Part shown: positions 16,943 through 24,796 of the stretch, piece after piece
Position numbering within the stretch: the first letter of the stretch is position 1
Layout: the number at the start of each line of letters is the position of its first letter
NCBI GenBank assembly: GCA_035575035.1
Contig: DATLYH010000049.1
Coordinates: 1 to 32,086 of the forward strand
DNA: 32,086 nt
Source: DATLYH01 sp035575035
GTDB taxonomy: Bacteria; Planctomycetota; Planctomycetia; Gemmatales; Gemmataceae
Reading direction: 5' to 3'
Notes under the pieces: generated by a model
Told to the model about the DNA's origin: nothing
Database searches by the model: none
What the model saw: only the letters and a program-made list of their open reading frames with translations
Made by a program: the position numbers and the translations under genes

Positions 16943-18559
16943 CTACTCCTTCCCCGCGTGCGTGTCGGACCCCAGCCGGGAATAGACCCGGACCCGGATG
17001 GTGCTTTCCTTGCCCGGCCTGCCGTAAGGCAGGTCAAAGTCGCCGACGTGCGCCACGCTGGGGTCGTCAGCGACGAGGGCCCGGATCTCCTCCCGGAACC
17101 GGACATGCTCCGGCATCTGCGCCTCGGCCTCCTGCGCGGTGTCCTCGAAGACGATGAAGTCGATCTTCTCCCCCCGGAGGAAGGGGCGGAGGTCCTTCGG
17201 CTCCTCGGGGCGCACCGTGGTACGGTAGACCCGGGCCTGACGCTGCCCGTCGGCCTGGCGCACATAGAAGACGAACGCGGCATCGCACGGGCCCGAGTAG
17301 AGGATGCGCGCCGCCGGGTTGGCGCCCAGCACCGTCTGGACCGGCCGGTCCATCCCTGCCAGGTAGAACGGCCGGGAGTCGATGGCGAAGGCCTGGACTA
17401 GGGCGGCGCAGGTCAGGCCGCCGGCAAAGACCCAGCCGGGCGCCGGCACCAGCCGCGCCAGCGCCAGCCGACCCAGGTCGCGGAAGGCCAAGACCGTCAG
17501 GGCCGTGGTAGCCAGCGAGAAGTGGACGGCGTAGCGCGGGGTCTCGTACGGGTTCCAGCTAAACCCGATGTAGCCAACGAGGAACGACAACAGGAACATC
17601 CACTCCGCGCTGGTCGGCCGGCGGAGCGGCAGAAGCAGCAGCCACACGACCAGGCCCACGGACTGGACCGGGAAATAGTTCCACATGTAGGCGGCATAGC
17701 GGGACCAGAAGGCGAACGAGTAGCGATCCGGCACCGTGACGCACGCCTCCCACTTCTGCAGCACCACGCCGGAGGCGTTGGCCAGGTTGTCACTCGCCAG
17801 CAGCACCGTCTGGAGCACCAGCGGCACCATGATCAGCAGGAAGAGCCCACCGCTGACCAGGAGCTTCTTGTCGCGCCAGAACGTGTGCCGCTCCCGGACC
17901 AGCAGGTGCAAGTACACGCCGGCCAGCAGGTAGAAGGTGAGCTGGTACGTGTAGAGCGACAGGGCGGTGAACAGCACCAGAAGCAGGGGGTAGCGCCACT
18001 TGTCAGTGTCGCCGTCGAGCCGCCGGGCGTAGAAGTACAGGGTTAGGGCAGCGAACGCCAGCGCCGGGATGTCCAGCCAGACGCTGCGGGTGAGCGTAGA
18101 CACCTCAGGGCTGGTCAGGAACAGCAGCGGGACGCCGAACGCGACCAACTCGTCCTTCCAGAAGCGCAGGCAGGCGAAGTACAGGGCGATCGCGAAGCCG
18201 AGCGTGAAGAGGAACACGGTCAGATTGGCGCCGAAGACGGAGACGCCGGTCAGCGAATAAACGACCGCCTCGGTGACGCCGAAGACGAGCGGGTGCCGCC
18301 GGACGGCAAGGGCGGGATATTGCTCGTAGTAGTCGTAGGCCCAGTCCCTGGGGGCCCGCGCGGCGCTGGGCAGCTCCTTGAACACGGTCAGGAAGAACGC
18401 GCCGGTGGAGGCGTGGAGGGCGCCGTCGTAGGGGAAGATCCGGTCCTGGAACAATTCCGGCCCCGAGTAGGCAGCCACCCACGTCAGCAGGGCGGCGAGG
18501 AAGTATTTCCGCAGGCGGGGCATGGTGCTCGTGCTGGTGGGCGAACAGGGGGCGTGCAT
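16943..18559 (-). CDS. GT-C-type membrane glycosyltransferase
   Basis: A 538-residue integral membrane protein with about ten hydrophobic segments between residues 18 and 395, then a soluble C-terminal domain of about 140 residues. The first periplasmic loop contains the acidic FPYDGALHA (about 42-50) and YEQYPAL (78-84), the arrangement of family 39/ArnT-like GT-C transferases that use polyprenyl-phosphate sugars. The C-terminal part (ARILYSGPCDAAFVFYVR onward) resembles the soluble tail of dolichyl-phosphate-mannose-protein-mannosyltransferase-like proteins. ATG 18559 has GGAG upstream; an ATG at 18523, just before the first hydrophobic segment, is also possible. This is the first gene after the 160-base repeat-rich gap, so it may open a new transcription unit. 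Donor and acceptor unknown. Confidence 0.8.
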   Translation of the reverse strand: MHAPCSPTSTSTMPRLRKYFLAALLTWVAAYSGPELFQDRIFPYDGALHASTGAFFLTVFKELPSAARAPRDWAYDYYEQYPALAVRRHPLVFGVTEAVVYSLTGVSVFGANLTVFLFTLGFAIALYFACLRFWKDELVAFGVPLLFLTSPEVSTLTRSVWLDIPALAFAALTLYFYARRLDGDTDKWRYPLLLVLFTALSLYTYQLTFYLLAGVYLHLLVRERHTFWRDKKLLVSGGLFLLIMVPLVLQTVLLASDNLANASGVVLQKWEACVTVPDRYSFAFWSRYAAYMWNYFPVQSVGLVVWLLLLPLRRPTSAEWMFLLSFLVGYIGFSWNPYETPRYAVHFSLATTALTVLAFRDLGRLALARLVPAPGWVFAGGLTCAALVQAFAIDSRPFYLAGMDRPVQTVLGANPAARILYSGPCDAAFVFYVRQADGQRQARVYRTTVRPEEPKDLRPFLRGEKIDFIVFEDTAQEAEAQMPEHVRFREEIRALVADDPSVAHVGDFDLPYGRPGKESTIRVRVYSRLGSDTHAGKE

Positions 18560-18631
18560 CTGTGGGAACTCCGGTCAAACAGGTAAAGCGATCGTCTTCC
18601 TTGGAGGAGAGAGGTCAGGCAAGAGCGGCTG

Positions 18632-18657
18632 CTCGGTACTGAGCACTCTGTACCGAG
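18632..18657. repeat. inverted repeat in the 160-base gap
   Basis: Perfect eight-base arms CTCGGTAC and GTACCGAG around a ten-base spacer. It could be an operator for a dimeric regulator or part of an intergenic repeat; nothing in the window distinguishes these. Confidence 0.5.
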
Positions 18658-18681
18658 TACTTGGCTCCCCCTCACCCCTGA

Positions 18682-18710
18682 CCCTTCTCCCCCGAAGCAG
18701 GGGAGAAGGG
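18682..18710. repeat. hairpin immediately 3' of the oxidoreductase gene
   Basis: Perfect eleven-base arms CCCTTCTCCCC and GGGGAGAAGGG around a seven-base loop, ten bases beyond the TAG stop of the Gfo/Idh/MocA gene. The stem is strong enough to stop or stabilise a transcript, but the minus strand has no U-run after it, so canonical intrinsic termination is not supported. Confidence 0.6.
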
Positions 18711-18719
18711 AGAAAGGCG

Positions 18720-19814
18720 CTACAAGGTGATCCGTCCGCCCTGGGCTTTGATGCTCCGCTGGGCTGCATCCAGGATGCGCACAATGCGCAAGCCGGCCTC
18801 GCCGTCGGTGATCGGCCGTTTCCCCTCACGGATGCAAGCGGCAAAGTGGGCGACCATATTTTGCAACGGCTCGGTGCGCTCGACGTGCGGCGACCAGATG
18901 TCGCCGGTCCGATAACTGATCAATGCCCCGTGCCGGGCCTCGGGGGTCGCGGCGATGGTAAAGCCGCGGTCGTACACTTTGATCGGTTCCGCCAGGTCGA
19001 GATCGTTGTAAACAATGCTCTTCTTGCTGCCGCCGATGATCAGATGGCGGACCTTGACCGGGCTGAGCCAGTTGATGTGAAAGCTGGCGATCAGGTTTTT
19101 GCCGAAATCGAGGTTGAGGTAGGCGACGTCCTCGATGTCGTTGCCGGTGTGGCAGGTGCCGGTCGCCGCCAGGCTGCGCGGCATTCGGCCGAGCAGGTAA
19201 TCGACGATCGACAGATCGTGCGGGGCCAGGTCCCACAGGACATTGGCATCGTGCTGGAACAGCCCCAGGTTGATGCGGACGCTGTCGATGTAGTAGATCT
19301 CGCCCAACTCGCCGGCGTCGAGCAGCTGCTTGATTTTGCGGACCGGCTCGCTGTAGATGAAGGTGTGGTCCACCATCAGGGTCCGGTGGTGCCGCTCGGC
19401 CAGCTCGACCAGCCGTTCGGCGTCGCGTTCGGTCATGGCAAGCGGCTTTTCGACCACCACATGCTTGCCCGCCTCCAGGGCGGCGGCGGCCAACCGGGCG
19501 TGCGTGGCCGGCGGCGTGGCGATGGCCACCGCCTCGACGCGTGGGTCGGCCAGCACCTCGCGGAACTCGGTCGTCGGCTGCGCCTGCGGACTCAGGGCCC
19601 GCGCCTTGGTCAGCCGGCCGGGATCCTGGTCGCAGATCATCTCGACCCGGGTCGCCGGACAGGTGGCGAAGTTGCGGATCAGGTTCGGACCCCAGTAGCC
19701 GCAGCCGATCACCGCCACGCCGATTGGGGGTGCCTCGGCCAGGGCCGAGCGGGGGATCGGTTCGCTGCCGGTCTGGTGTGCTGCGATCGTCTGCTCAACA
19801 AGATGAATGCTCAT
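18720..19814 (-). CDS. Gfo/Idh/MocA-family NAD(P)-dependent sugar oxidoreductase
   Basis: A 364-residue oxidoreductase. The Rossmann domain has GCGYWG (37-42) after a 30-residue polar tail, and EKP (122-124) supplies the conserved Lys-Pro of the active site; the C-terminal beta-sheet domain contains WDLAPHDLSI with the usual catalytic His region. In polysaccharide loci, members such as WbpB/WlbA oxidise C3 of UDP-GlcNAc-uronate so that a DegT aminotransferase can install an amino group. With three DegT enzymes and several acyltransferases nearby, a 3-keto-sugar-forming role is a reasonable inference; no WbpA-type 6-dehydrogenase is in the window. ATG 19814 has GAGG upstream. It follows the GT2 gene by 25 bases and is followed by a strong hairpin. 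Confidence 0.88.
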   Translation of the reverse strand: MSIHLVEQTIAAHQTGSEPIPRSALAEAPPIGVAVIGCGYWGPNLIRNFATCPATRVEMICDQDPGRLTKARALSPQAQPTTEFREVLADPRVEAVAIATPPATHARLAAAALEAGKHVVVEKPLAMTERDAERLVELAERHHRTLMVDHTFIYSEPVRKIKQLLDAGELGEIYYIDSVRINLGLFQHDANVLWDLAPHDLSIVDYLLGRMPRSLAATGTCHTGNDIEDVAYLNLDFGKNLIASFHINWLSPVKVRHLIIGGSKKSIVYNDLDLAEPIKVYDRGFTIAATPEARHGALISYRTGDIWSPHVERTEPLQNMVAHFAACIREGKRPITDGEAGLRIVRILDAAQRSIKAQGGRITL

Positions 19815-19839
19815 CGCCGCCTCATCCTAGGGTTTGAGG

Positions 19840-20610
19840 TTAACGAGATACCTGGAAGTTCGAGCGCGGCCGAGGCCGGGATGCACCGGCGAGAGAGGGC
19901 ATCGGCCGCCGCATGATCCCCCAGAGCTTCAAGAGTTCCTTCATCGTCCGCGCGATCTTGGCCAACGTCACGGTAGACCTGCCGGTACGGCGCTCCTGAT
20001 AATCTGCCGGGAGGGAGCGAACATGGAAGCCCTGTCGAAGAGCCTTGAGGATCAGCTCGGTGGTGACCGTGCTGACGCCGGCCGATTCCACGGTGATGGC
20101 GTCCAGCACCTCGCGGCGGTAGGCCTGGACAAAGTTGTGGTCGGTAAAGGGTGACCGGAACATCGCCTTCACCAGAAGGATGTTGCACCAGGAGATCACC
20201 TTGCGGGTGACGCCGTAGGCCCGACGATGGATCCGCTGCGCCACCACCACGTCCGCCCCCTGGCGCAGGCATTCCAGCAACTTGCCGGTGTCCTCGGGAG
20301 CGAAGGGAAGGTCCACGCCGTTGTGCGTCAGCACCCGGCCGCGCGACTCGGCAAAGCCGCGCAACATCGAGGCGACCTGCCCCAGGTTCCGGGGATTGCT
20401 CAGAACACGCACGTAAGGCCGGTCCGCGGCCGCCCGCGCGGCGATGGTCCCGGTGTCGTCCGTTGAGCCGTCGTTGACAACGATGATTTCGAAGCTCTCG
20501 CAGAAGCCCGGCAGGCAGGCAGCGTAGCGCTCGATGGCGTGGGCCACTGCCTCCCCTTCGTTGTAAGCGGGCAGGATGACGCTCAGTTCTACGGCGGGTC
20601 CGTGCTCCAT
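19840..20610 (-). CDS. GT2 glycosyltransferase
   Basis: A 256-residue family 2 glycosyltransferase starting MEHGPAVELSVILPAYNEG, with the nucleotide-binding VVNDGSTDDT (44-53) and a later THNGVDLPF where the metal-binding acidic residue is expected. It resembles polyprenyl-phosphate sugar synthases such as dolichyl-phosphate mannosyltransferase in length and N-terminal block, but lacks obvious C-terminal membrane helices. ATG 20610, preceded by GAAGAAGG, was chosen; a TTG 18 codons upstream lies inside the adjacent aminotransferase gene and adds no fold. It may load a sugar onto polyprenyl phosphate for the GT-C enzymes, or simply extend the glycan. Confidence 0.85.
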   Translation of the reverse strand: MEHGPAVELSVILPAYNEGEAVAHAIERYAACLPGFCESFEIIVVNDGSTDDTGTIAARAAADRPYVRVLSNPRNLGQVASMLRGFAESRGRVLTHNGVDLPFAPEDTGKLLECLRQGADVVVAQRIHRRAYGVTRKVISWCNILLVKAMFRSPFTDHNFVQAYRREVLDAITVESAGVSTVTTELILKALRQGFHVRSLPADYQERRTGRSTVTLAKIARTMKELLKLWGIMRRPMPSLAGASRPRPRSNFQVSR

Positions 20611-20633
20611 GATGACCTTCTTCTCTTGACTTC

Positions 20634-21809
20634 TCAGCAGACGGCAATCGGGCGGGGAAGACAACGGCGCACCGCCTCGGTCAACGCCTCCACGACCCGC
20701 TCTTGCTGCGGCCGGGTCAGGCCGGGGAAGATCGGCAGGAAGAGCGTCTGCGCCGCCGCGGCCTCGGTGTTGGGCAGGTCCACGTGGCGGTGCGATTCGG
20801 CAAAGTACGGCTCCCGCGTCAGGGGCTGGATGCCCCGGCGGCAGGATATCCCCGCGGCGGCCATGTGCTCCAGGATCCGGGTGATGATGCCCTCATTGGC
20901 TGCCGGCAGACGAACGCAGTACGAGGAATAACAGTGCGTGGCCTCAGGCGGGACATAGGGGGGCACCACCTCTTCCAGGCGGGCGAAGGCTGCGTTGTAG
21001 AAGGTTGCCTGCTCGGCCCGCAGCTGAAGCATCCGATCGAGCTTGCGTAGCTGGGCCAGGCCGATGGCCGCCTGGACATCGGTTAGGCGGTAGTTGTAAC
21101 CCGGCTCGGGATAGGTCTGCTGCAAGGTGCCGCGGGCTTGATGACGAACCAGGTCGGAGATGCTCGCCCCGGCTGAGCGCAGCCGCCGGGCCTGTTCATC
21201 GGCCCCGTCATCCCAGAGCACGACCATTCCCCCTTCGGCCGTGGTGATCATTTTGCGTGGATGGAAACTGTAGACGGTCGGGTTGCCGTGGCCGCCGAGG
21301 TAGCGTCCCCGGTACTTGGCCCCGAAGGCCGTAGCCGCATCTTCGACCAGGATCAGGCCCCGTCGTCGGGCCAGCGCGACAAAGGCGTCGAGATCGGCCG
21401 GCAGGCCGATCTGGTGGACGACACAGATGGCGCGGACCTCGTCGTCAAGGGCCGCCTCAGCTGCCACCGGATCAAGGTTGTAGGTTCGCAGGTCGATGTC
21501 GGCAAAGACGGGAACACCGCCGGCCATGACGATGGCGTTGACCGTGGCCATACAAGTATGGGCCGGCACGATCACCTTGTCCCCTCGCCGCAGCCCGGCT
21601 GTCTGGAAAGCCAGGTGCAAGGCGCTGGTGGCCGAGTTGACAGCGACGGCGTGCGGCGCCCCGACCAAGCGGGCGATGGCTTGTTCCAACTGCTGCGTGA
21701 CCGGTCCCTGACTGATCCAGCCCGATTGCAGCACCGCCAGGACCCCCTGTAGCTCCTCCTCGTCGATCCAAGGTTTCAGCAAAGGAATATGATCCGTGAA
21801 GTTGGCCAT
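20634..21809 (-). CDS. DegT/DnrJ/EryC1/StrS aminotransferase, copy A
   Basis: A 391-residue PLP-dependent sugar aminotransferase. The PLP-binding Lys is Lys186 in SFHPRKMITTAEGG, the cofactor-nitrogen Asp is Asp157 in VEDAAT, and the SGWISQGP entry loop (29-36) is intact. These enzymes transfer an amino group from glutamate to a keto sugar nucleotide at C3 or C4. It is clearly paralogous to the aminotransferase at 22569-23711 (shared TYNLDP, VVHQ(I/V)GLPADL, SFHPRK blocks), and a PglD-like acetyltransferase lies between them. The KPW and SGWISQGP features are like PglE/PseC-type 4-aminotransferases, but regiochemistry cannot be read from sequence. ATG 21809 is the only good start. Confidence 0.92.
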   Translation of the reverse strand: MANFTDHIPLLKPWIDEEELQGVLAVLQSGWISQGPVTQQLEQAIARLVGAPHAVAVNSATSALHLAFQTAGLRRGDKVIVPAHTCMATVNAIVMAGGVPVFADIDLRTYNLDPVAAEAALDDEVRAICVVHQIGLPADLDAFVALARRRGLILVEDAATAFGAKYRGRYLGGHGNPTVYSFHPRKMITTAEGGMVVLWDDGADEQARRLRSAGASISDLVRHQARGTLQQTYPEPGYNYRLTDVQAAIGLAQLRKLDRMLQLRAEQATFYNAAFARLEEVVPPYVPPEATHCYSSYCVRLPAANEGIITRILEHMAAAGISCRRGIQPLTREPYFAESHRHVDLPNTEAAAAQTLFLPIFPGLTRPQQERVVEALTEAVRRCLPRPIAVC

Positions 21810-21847
21810 TGGTCTCCTCGATATCGTTTCCGGATTCGTTACTCACC

Positions 21848-22531
21848 TCACAGCAGCCGCAGCCAGTCGTCCGGGGTTGCCTGGCGGATGACTCGCGCCG
21901 GTACTCCATAGGCCACGCAACCGGCAGGGATATCCGCCGTGACCACAGCACCAGCCCCGACGATCGCCCCTTCGCCGATACGTACCCGACCCACCAAGGT
22001 GACACCGACACAAACAAAGGCATACCGCTCGATTTGAACGCGCCCGGCCATCCGCACCCCTGGTGCCAGACAGGCCCCCTCGCCGATGACCGCGTCATGT
22101 TCGACGATGGCCCCACTGTTGATGATCACATGGTTGCCGATCATCGCGCCTGTATGGACCAAGGCATGCGGGCCGACCAGAATGCCCCGGCCCAGCTCAG
22201 CGCCCGGCATGATCACGGCGCTGGGATCAATCACATTGCCAAAGCAGACCTTCTCATTTAGCCGGTCGGCCAGGGTGGCGCGGACATAGTTATGCCCGAT
22301 AGCAATGATGACTGGGCCGGTCTCCGGTCCCTGGTCGCGCAGCCATTGCACCGTGCCGCCAACAGGTAGCCCCGCCACCCGGCCATCAGTTAGCTGCGGG
22401 TTATCATCGACGAAGATTAGCTCGCGATCCGGTTCCGCCCGGCGCCAGACGGCGGCCACGACCCGGCCATGTCCCCCTGCGCCCACGATGAAGCCTCGCG
22501 CCCGCTTGACGGACGTAGTTGGCTCGTTCAT
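21848..22531 (-). CDS. PglD/NeuD-like sugar O/N-acetyltransferase
   Basis: A 227-residue acyltransferase with an N-terminal Rossmann-like sugar-nucleotide-binding domain (VGAGGHGRVV, 16-25) and a C-terminal left-handed parallel beta-helix of hexapeptide repeats from about residue 98 to 205. His145 in IVEHDAVIG matches the catalytic-base position of PglD, which N-acetylates UDP-4-amino-sugars. It sits between two paralogous DegT aminotransferases, with gaps of 38 and 37 bases, so acetylation of the amino sugar made by one of them is the natural inference. It starts at ATG 22531 with GGAAGGG upstream. Confidence 0.9.
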   Translation of the reverse strand: MNEPTTSVKRARGFIVGAGGHGRVVAAVWRRAEPDRELIFVDDNPQLTDGRVAGLPVGGTVQWLRDQGPETGPVIIAIGHNYVRATLADRLNEKVCFGNVIDPSAVIMPGAELGRGILVGPHALVHTGAMIGNHVIINSGAIVEHDAVIGEGACLAPGVRMAGRVQIERYAFVCVGVTLVGRVRIGEGAIVGAGAVVTADIPAGCVAYGVPARVIRQATPDDWLRLL

Positions 22532-22568
22532 GCCTTGAGCCCTTCCGCGGTCATACCGACTATCGGCA

Positions 22569-23711
22569 TCAAATGGCCCTTCGCGATGCGCCGGCGGATG
22601 CCTCGGCGAACAAGGCTGCGATCACCCGGTCCTGTTCCGCATCGGTCATTTGTGGGTACAGGGGGAGCAAGAAGGAACGGGCGCTGGCCCGCTCCGAGAG
22701 GGGCAGCGGCGGGCTGCCGGCGTAAGGGGCCTCGCAGTGGGCCAGCATGATGCCGCGGCGCGTGGCGATGCCTCGGTCGAGCAGCCGCTGCATCAGCTCG
22801 TCCCGCTCCACCGGCGCGCCTTCCCGGAGTGCAACCGCATAGCTCTGGAAGTTCGGCTCGGCATAGTCCGGTACGTACGGCGGCACCAGCCAAGGGTGGT
22901 CCCGCAGCGCCTTGGTGTAACGGGCGGCCAGCTCGCGGCGGCGGGCAACGATCCGATCGAGCTTCTTCATCTGCTCAATACCAACAGCCGCCTGGATGTC
23001 GGTCATGCGGTAGTTGTAACCCAGGCAGACATACTTCTCGATGATCACCTTGCCGGAGATGTGACGCTCGTGGTCGCGCACGTTCATGCCGTGCTGACGG
23101 AGCAGGCGCAGACGCTCGGCATAGTCGGCATTATTGGTGGTGATCATTCCCCCCTCGCCAGTGGTGATCACCTTGCGTGGATGGAAGCTGAAACAGGCCA
23201 TCGCGCTGTGGCCGCCGATCGGCCGGCCCTTGTAGCGGCTGCCGATAGCGCAGGCGGCGTCTTCAAAGACCTTGACGCCGTACTTTTCCCCGATGGCGTT
23301 GAAGCGCTCCAGGTCGGCCGGCAGGCCGACTTGGTGGACGACCATGATCGCCCTGGTCCGCGGCGTGATGGCCGCCTCGGCCGCATGGGGGTCGAGGTTG
23401 TACGTGAGCGGGTCCACCTCGGCGAAGACCGGGGTGGCGCCAGCGTGGCGAATGGCATTGGCGGTGGCGATGAACGACATCGAGGGACAGATCACCTCGT
23501 CGCCCGGCCCGATATCAAGGGCCAGCAGCGCCAGGTGCAGTGCGGTGGTGCAGTTGGCCACGGCAACGGCATGGGCGGTGCCGCAGTAGTCCGCCACGGC
23601 CCGTTCGAACGCGGCCACCTGGGGGCCCTGGGTGATCCAGCCGGACTCGACGGCCACACGGGCGGCCTCGGCCTCTTCCTTGCCGAGGTAAGGCTTGGTG
23701 ATCGGGATCAT
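22569..23711 (-). CDS. DegT/DnrJ/EryC1/StrS aminotransferase, copy B
   Basis: A 380-residue PLP-dependent sugar aminotransferase. Lys180 in SFHPRKVITTGEGG is the Schiff-base lysine, Asp151 in FEDAAC binds the pyridine nitrogen and SGWITQGP (23-30) forms the entry loop. It is closely similar to copy A. ATG 23711, with AGGTGG just upstream, gives the standard MIPITKPYLG start and overlaps the epimerase stop as ATGA, so the two are coupled. A longer in-frame upstream extension would lie within the epimerase gene and is rejected. It probably aminates the keto sugar from a nearby oxidoreductase or epimerase. Confidence 0.92.
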   Translation of the reverse strand: MIPITKPYLGKEEAEAARVAVESGWITQGPQVAAFERAVADYCGTAHAVAVANCTTALHLALLALDIGPGDEVICPSMSFIATANAIRHAGATPVFAEVDPLTYNLDPHAAEAAITPRTRAIMVVHQVGLPADLERFNAIGEKYGVKVFEDAACAIGSRYKGRPIGGHSAMACFSFHPRKVITTGEGGMITTNNADYAERLRLLRQHGMNVRDHERHISGKVIIEKYVCLGYNYRMTDIQAAVGIEQMKKLDRIVARRRELAARYTKALRDHPWLVPPYVPDYAEPNFQSYAVALREGAPVERDELMQRLLDRGIATRRGIMLAHCEAPYAGSPPLPLSERASARSFLLPLYPQMTDAEQDRVIAALFAEASAGASRRAI

Positions 23712-24742
23712 ACGCCACCTGCCTTTGCCGGGGCGGACAGCCCGACAGATGTACCCTCGTAGGCAGCGCGCCGGCCGCGCTGAAGCACCTGCCGCCGCCA
23801 AGCAACCAGGCGCCGCAGCCCCTCTTCCAGGCCGATCTCGGCTCGGAAGCCAAGCAGCTTTTCTGCCTTGCGCGTGTCGGCCCAGCGTCGCGGCACCGGG
23901 TTGACGGAGCGCTCCGGCAGGAACTCGGGGCGGAGGTGTTCAGCGCCTGTGACGTGGAGAAGCGCTTGCAGCAGCTCTAGCAAACTGGTCTCCCGACCAC
24001 TGGCGACATTGAACACCTCATCGCTGATACTGCTGCGCATGGCCAGGACGTTGGCGCGGGCGACGTCCTCGCTGAAGATGAAATCCATTGTCTGCCGGCC
24101 ATTGCCGAAGATCTTGGGCGGCTCGCCGCGGTCAATGCAGTCGAGCCAGCGGATCAGGACCTCGGTGTACTTGCCGAAAACGTCCATCCGAGGCCCATAG
24201 ACGTTGAAGTAGCGTAGGGCGACGTAATCGAGTTGGTACATCTCGTGAAAGCTGCGGGCGAGGCCTTCGTTGGCCACCTTGGCGGCGCCGTACCACGTAC
24301 GGTTGTTGTAAGGGTGATGATCCTCAGGCGTGGGGAAGACATCGGCAAGGCCGTAAACCGAGGCCGACGATGCCAGGACCACCTTTGCGACCCTCGCCTC
24401 AACGCACGCCTGCAGCACGTTGAAGGTGCCGTCCACGAGCACCTCCAGGCACTCGCGCGGCATCTGGGCGCATTGGGTGATACGGATGGCCGCCTGATGG
24501 AAGACGGCATCGACCCCCTCGAAGTGCGGCCGGATCGCTCCGAAGTCACGAATGTCTTTTTGGACCAACTCGACACAGCCGCTCGCCAAGGCCTCTTCCA
24601 GGTTAAAGAGAGTGCCCCGCGTCAGGTTGTCGATGACGATGACCCGGCGCGGCGACTCATGGGCCAAGAGCTGGTCCACGATCGTTGACCCGATCAGGCC
24701 GCAGCCGCCGGTAACCAGGATGGTTTTGTTGTACAGGTCCAA
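23708..24742 (-). CDS. NAD-dependent sugar-nucleotide epimerase/dehydratase (extended SDR)
   Basis: A 344-residue extended short-chain dehydrogenase/reductase. The NAD-binding TGGCGLIG (11-18) carries the GxxGxxG pattern, and the catalytic pair is Tyr151 and Lys155 in YGAAK, with SSASVYG (125-131) providing the Ser. It most resembles UDP-glucose 4-epimerase/WbpP-like enzymes, although 4,6-dehydratases share these motifs. It probably supplies a C4-epimer or keto intermediate to the downstream aminotransferase. No in-frame ATG fits the N-terminus; the TTG at 24742 gives MDLYNKTILVTGG and is taken as the start, with GGAG about 15 bases upstream. The stop overlaps the next start by four bases. 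Confidence 0.9.
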   Translation of the reverse strand: MDLYNKTILVTGGCGLIGSTIVDQLLAHESPRRVIVIDNLTRGTLFNLEEALASGCVELVQKDIRDFGAIRPHFEGVDAVFHQAAIRITQCAQMPRECLEVLVDGTFNVLQACVEARVAKVVLASSASVYGLADVFPTPEDHHPYNNRTWYGAAKVANEGLARSFHEMYQLDYVALRYFNVYGPRMDVFGKYTEVLIRWLDCIDRGEPPKIFGNGRQTMDFIFSEDVARANVLAMRSSISDEVFNVASGRETSLLELLQALLHVTGAEHLRPEFLPERSVNPVPRRWADTRKAEKLLGFRAEIGLEEGLRRLVAWRRQVLQRGRRAAYEGTSVGLSAPAKAGGV

Positions 24743-24796
24743 GGTTGGTGAGACTCCAAAGTAGATGGCCGGATGTTGCTACAACGCGGCGCCGGC

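Larger units (their letters stand above)
18560..18719. other. 160-base intergenic region, longest gene-free stretch
   Basis: Separates the oxidoreductase stop from the GT-C start. It holds two inverted repeats, described separately, and a C-rich segment reading CCCCCTCACCCCTGACCC that resembles intergenic repeats scattered through many GC-rich genomes. I see no convincing sigma-70 type promoter. Its length and repeat content make it the most likely transcription boundary in the window. Confidence 0.5.

Noticed and set aside
16936..17283. N-terminal extension of asnB upstream of 16935
   Set aside because: The open frame continues into the neighbouring membrane-protein gene, but catalytic Cys must follow the initiator Met at 16935 and AAGGAG is correctly placed there.
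23712..23801. Extended start for aminotransferase copy B
   Set aside because: The extra 30 residues are arginine/alanine-rich, lie within the epimerase gene, and the ATGA overlap at 23708-23711 with AGGTGG upstream explains the true start.
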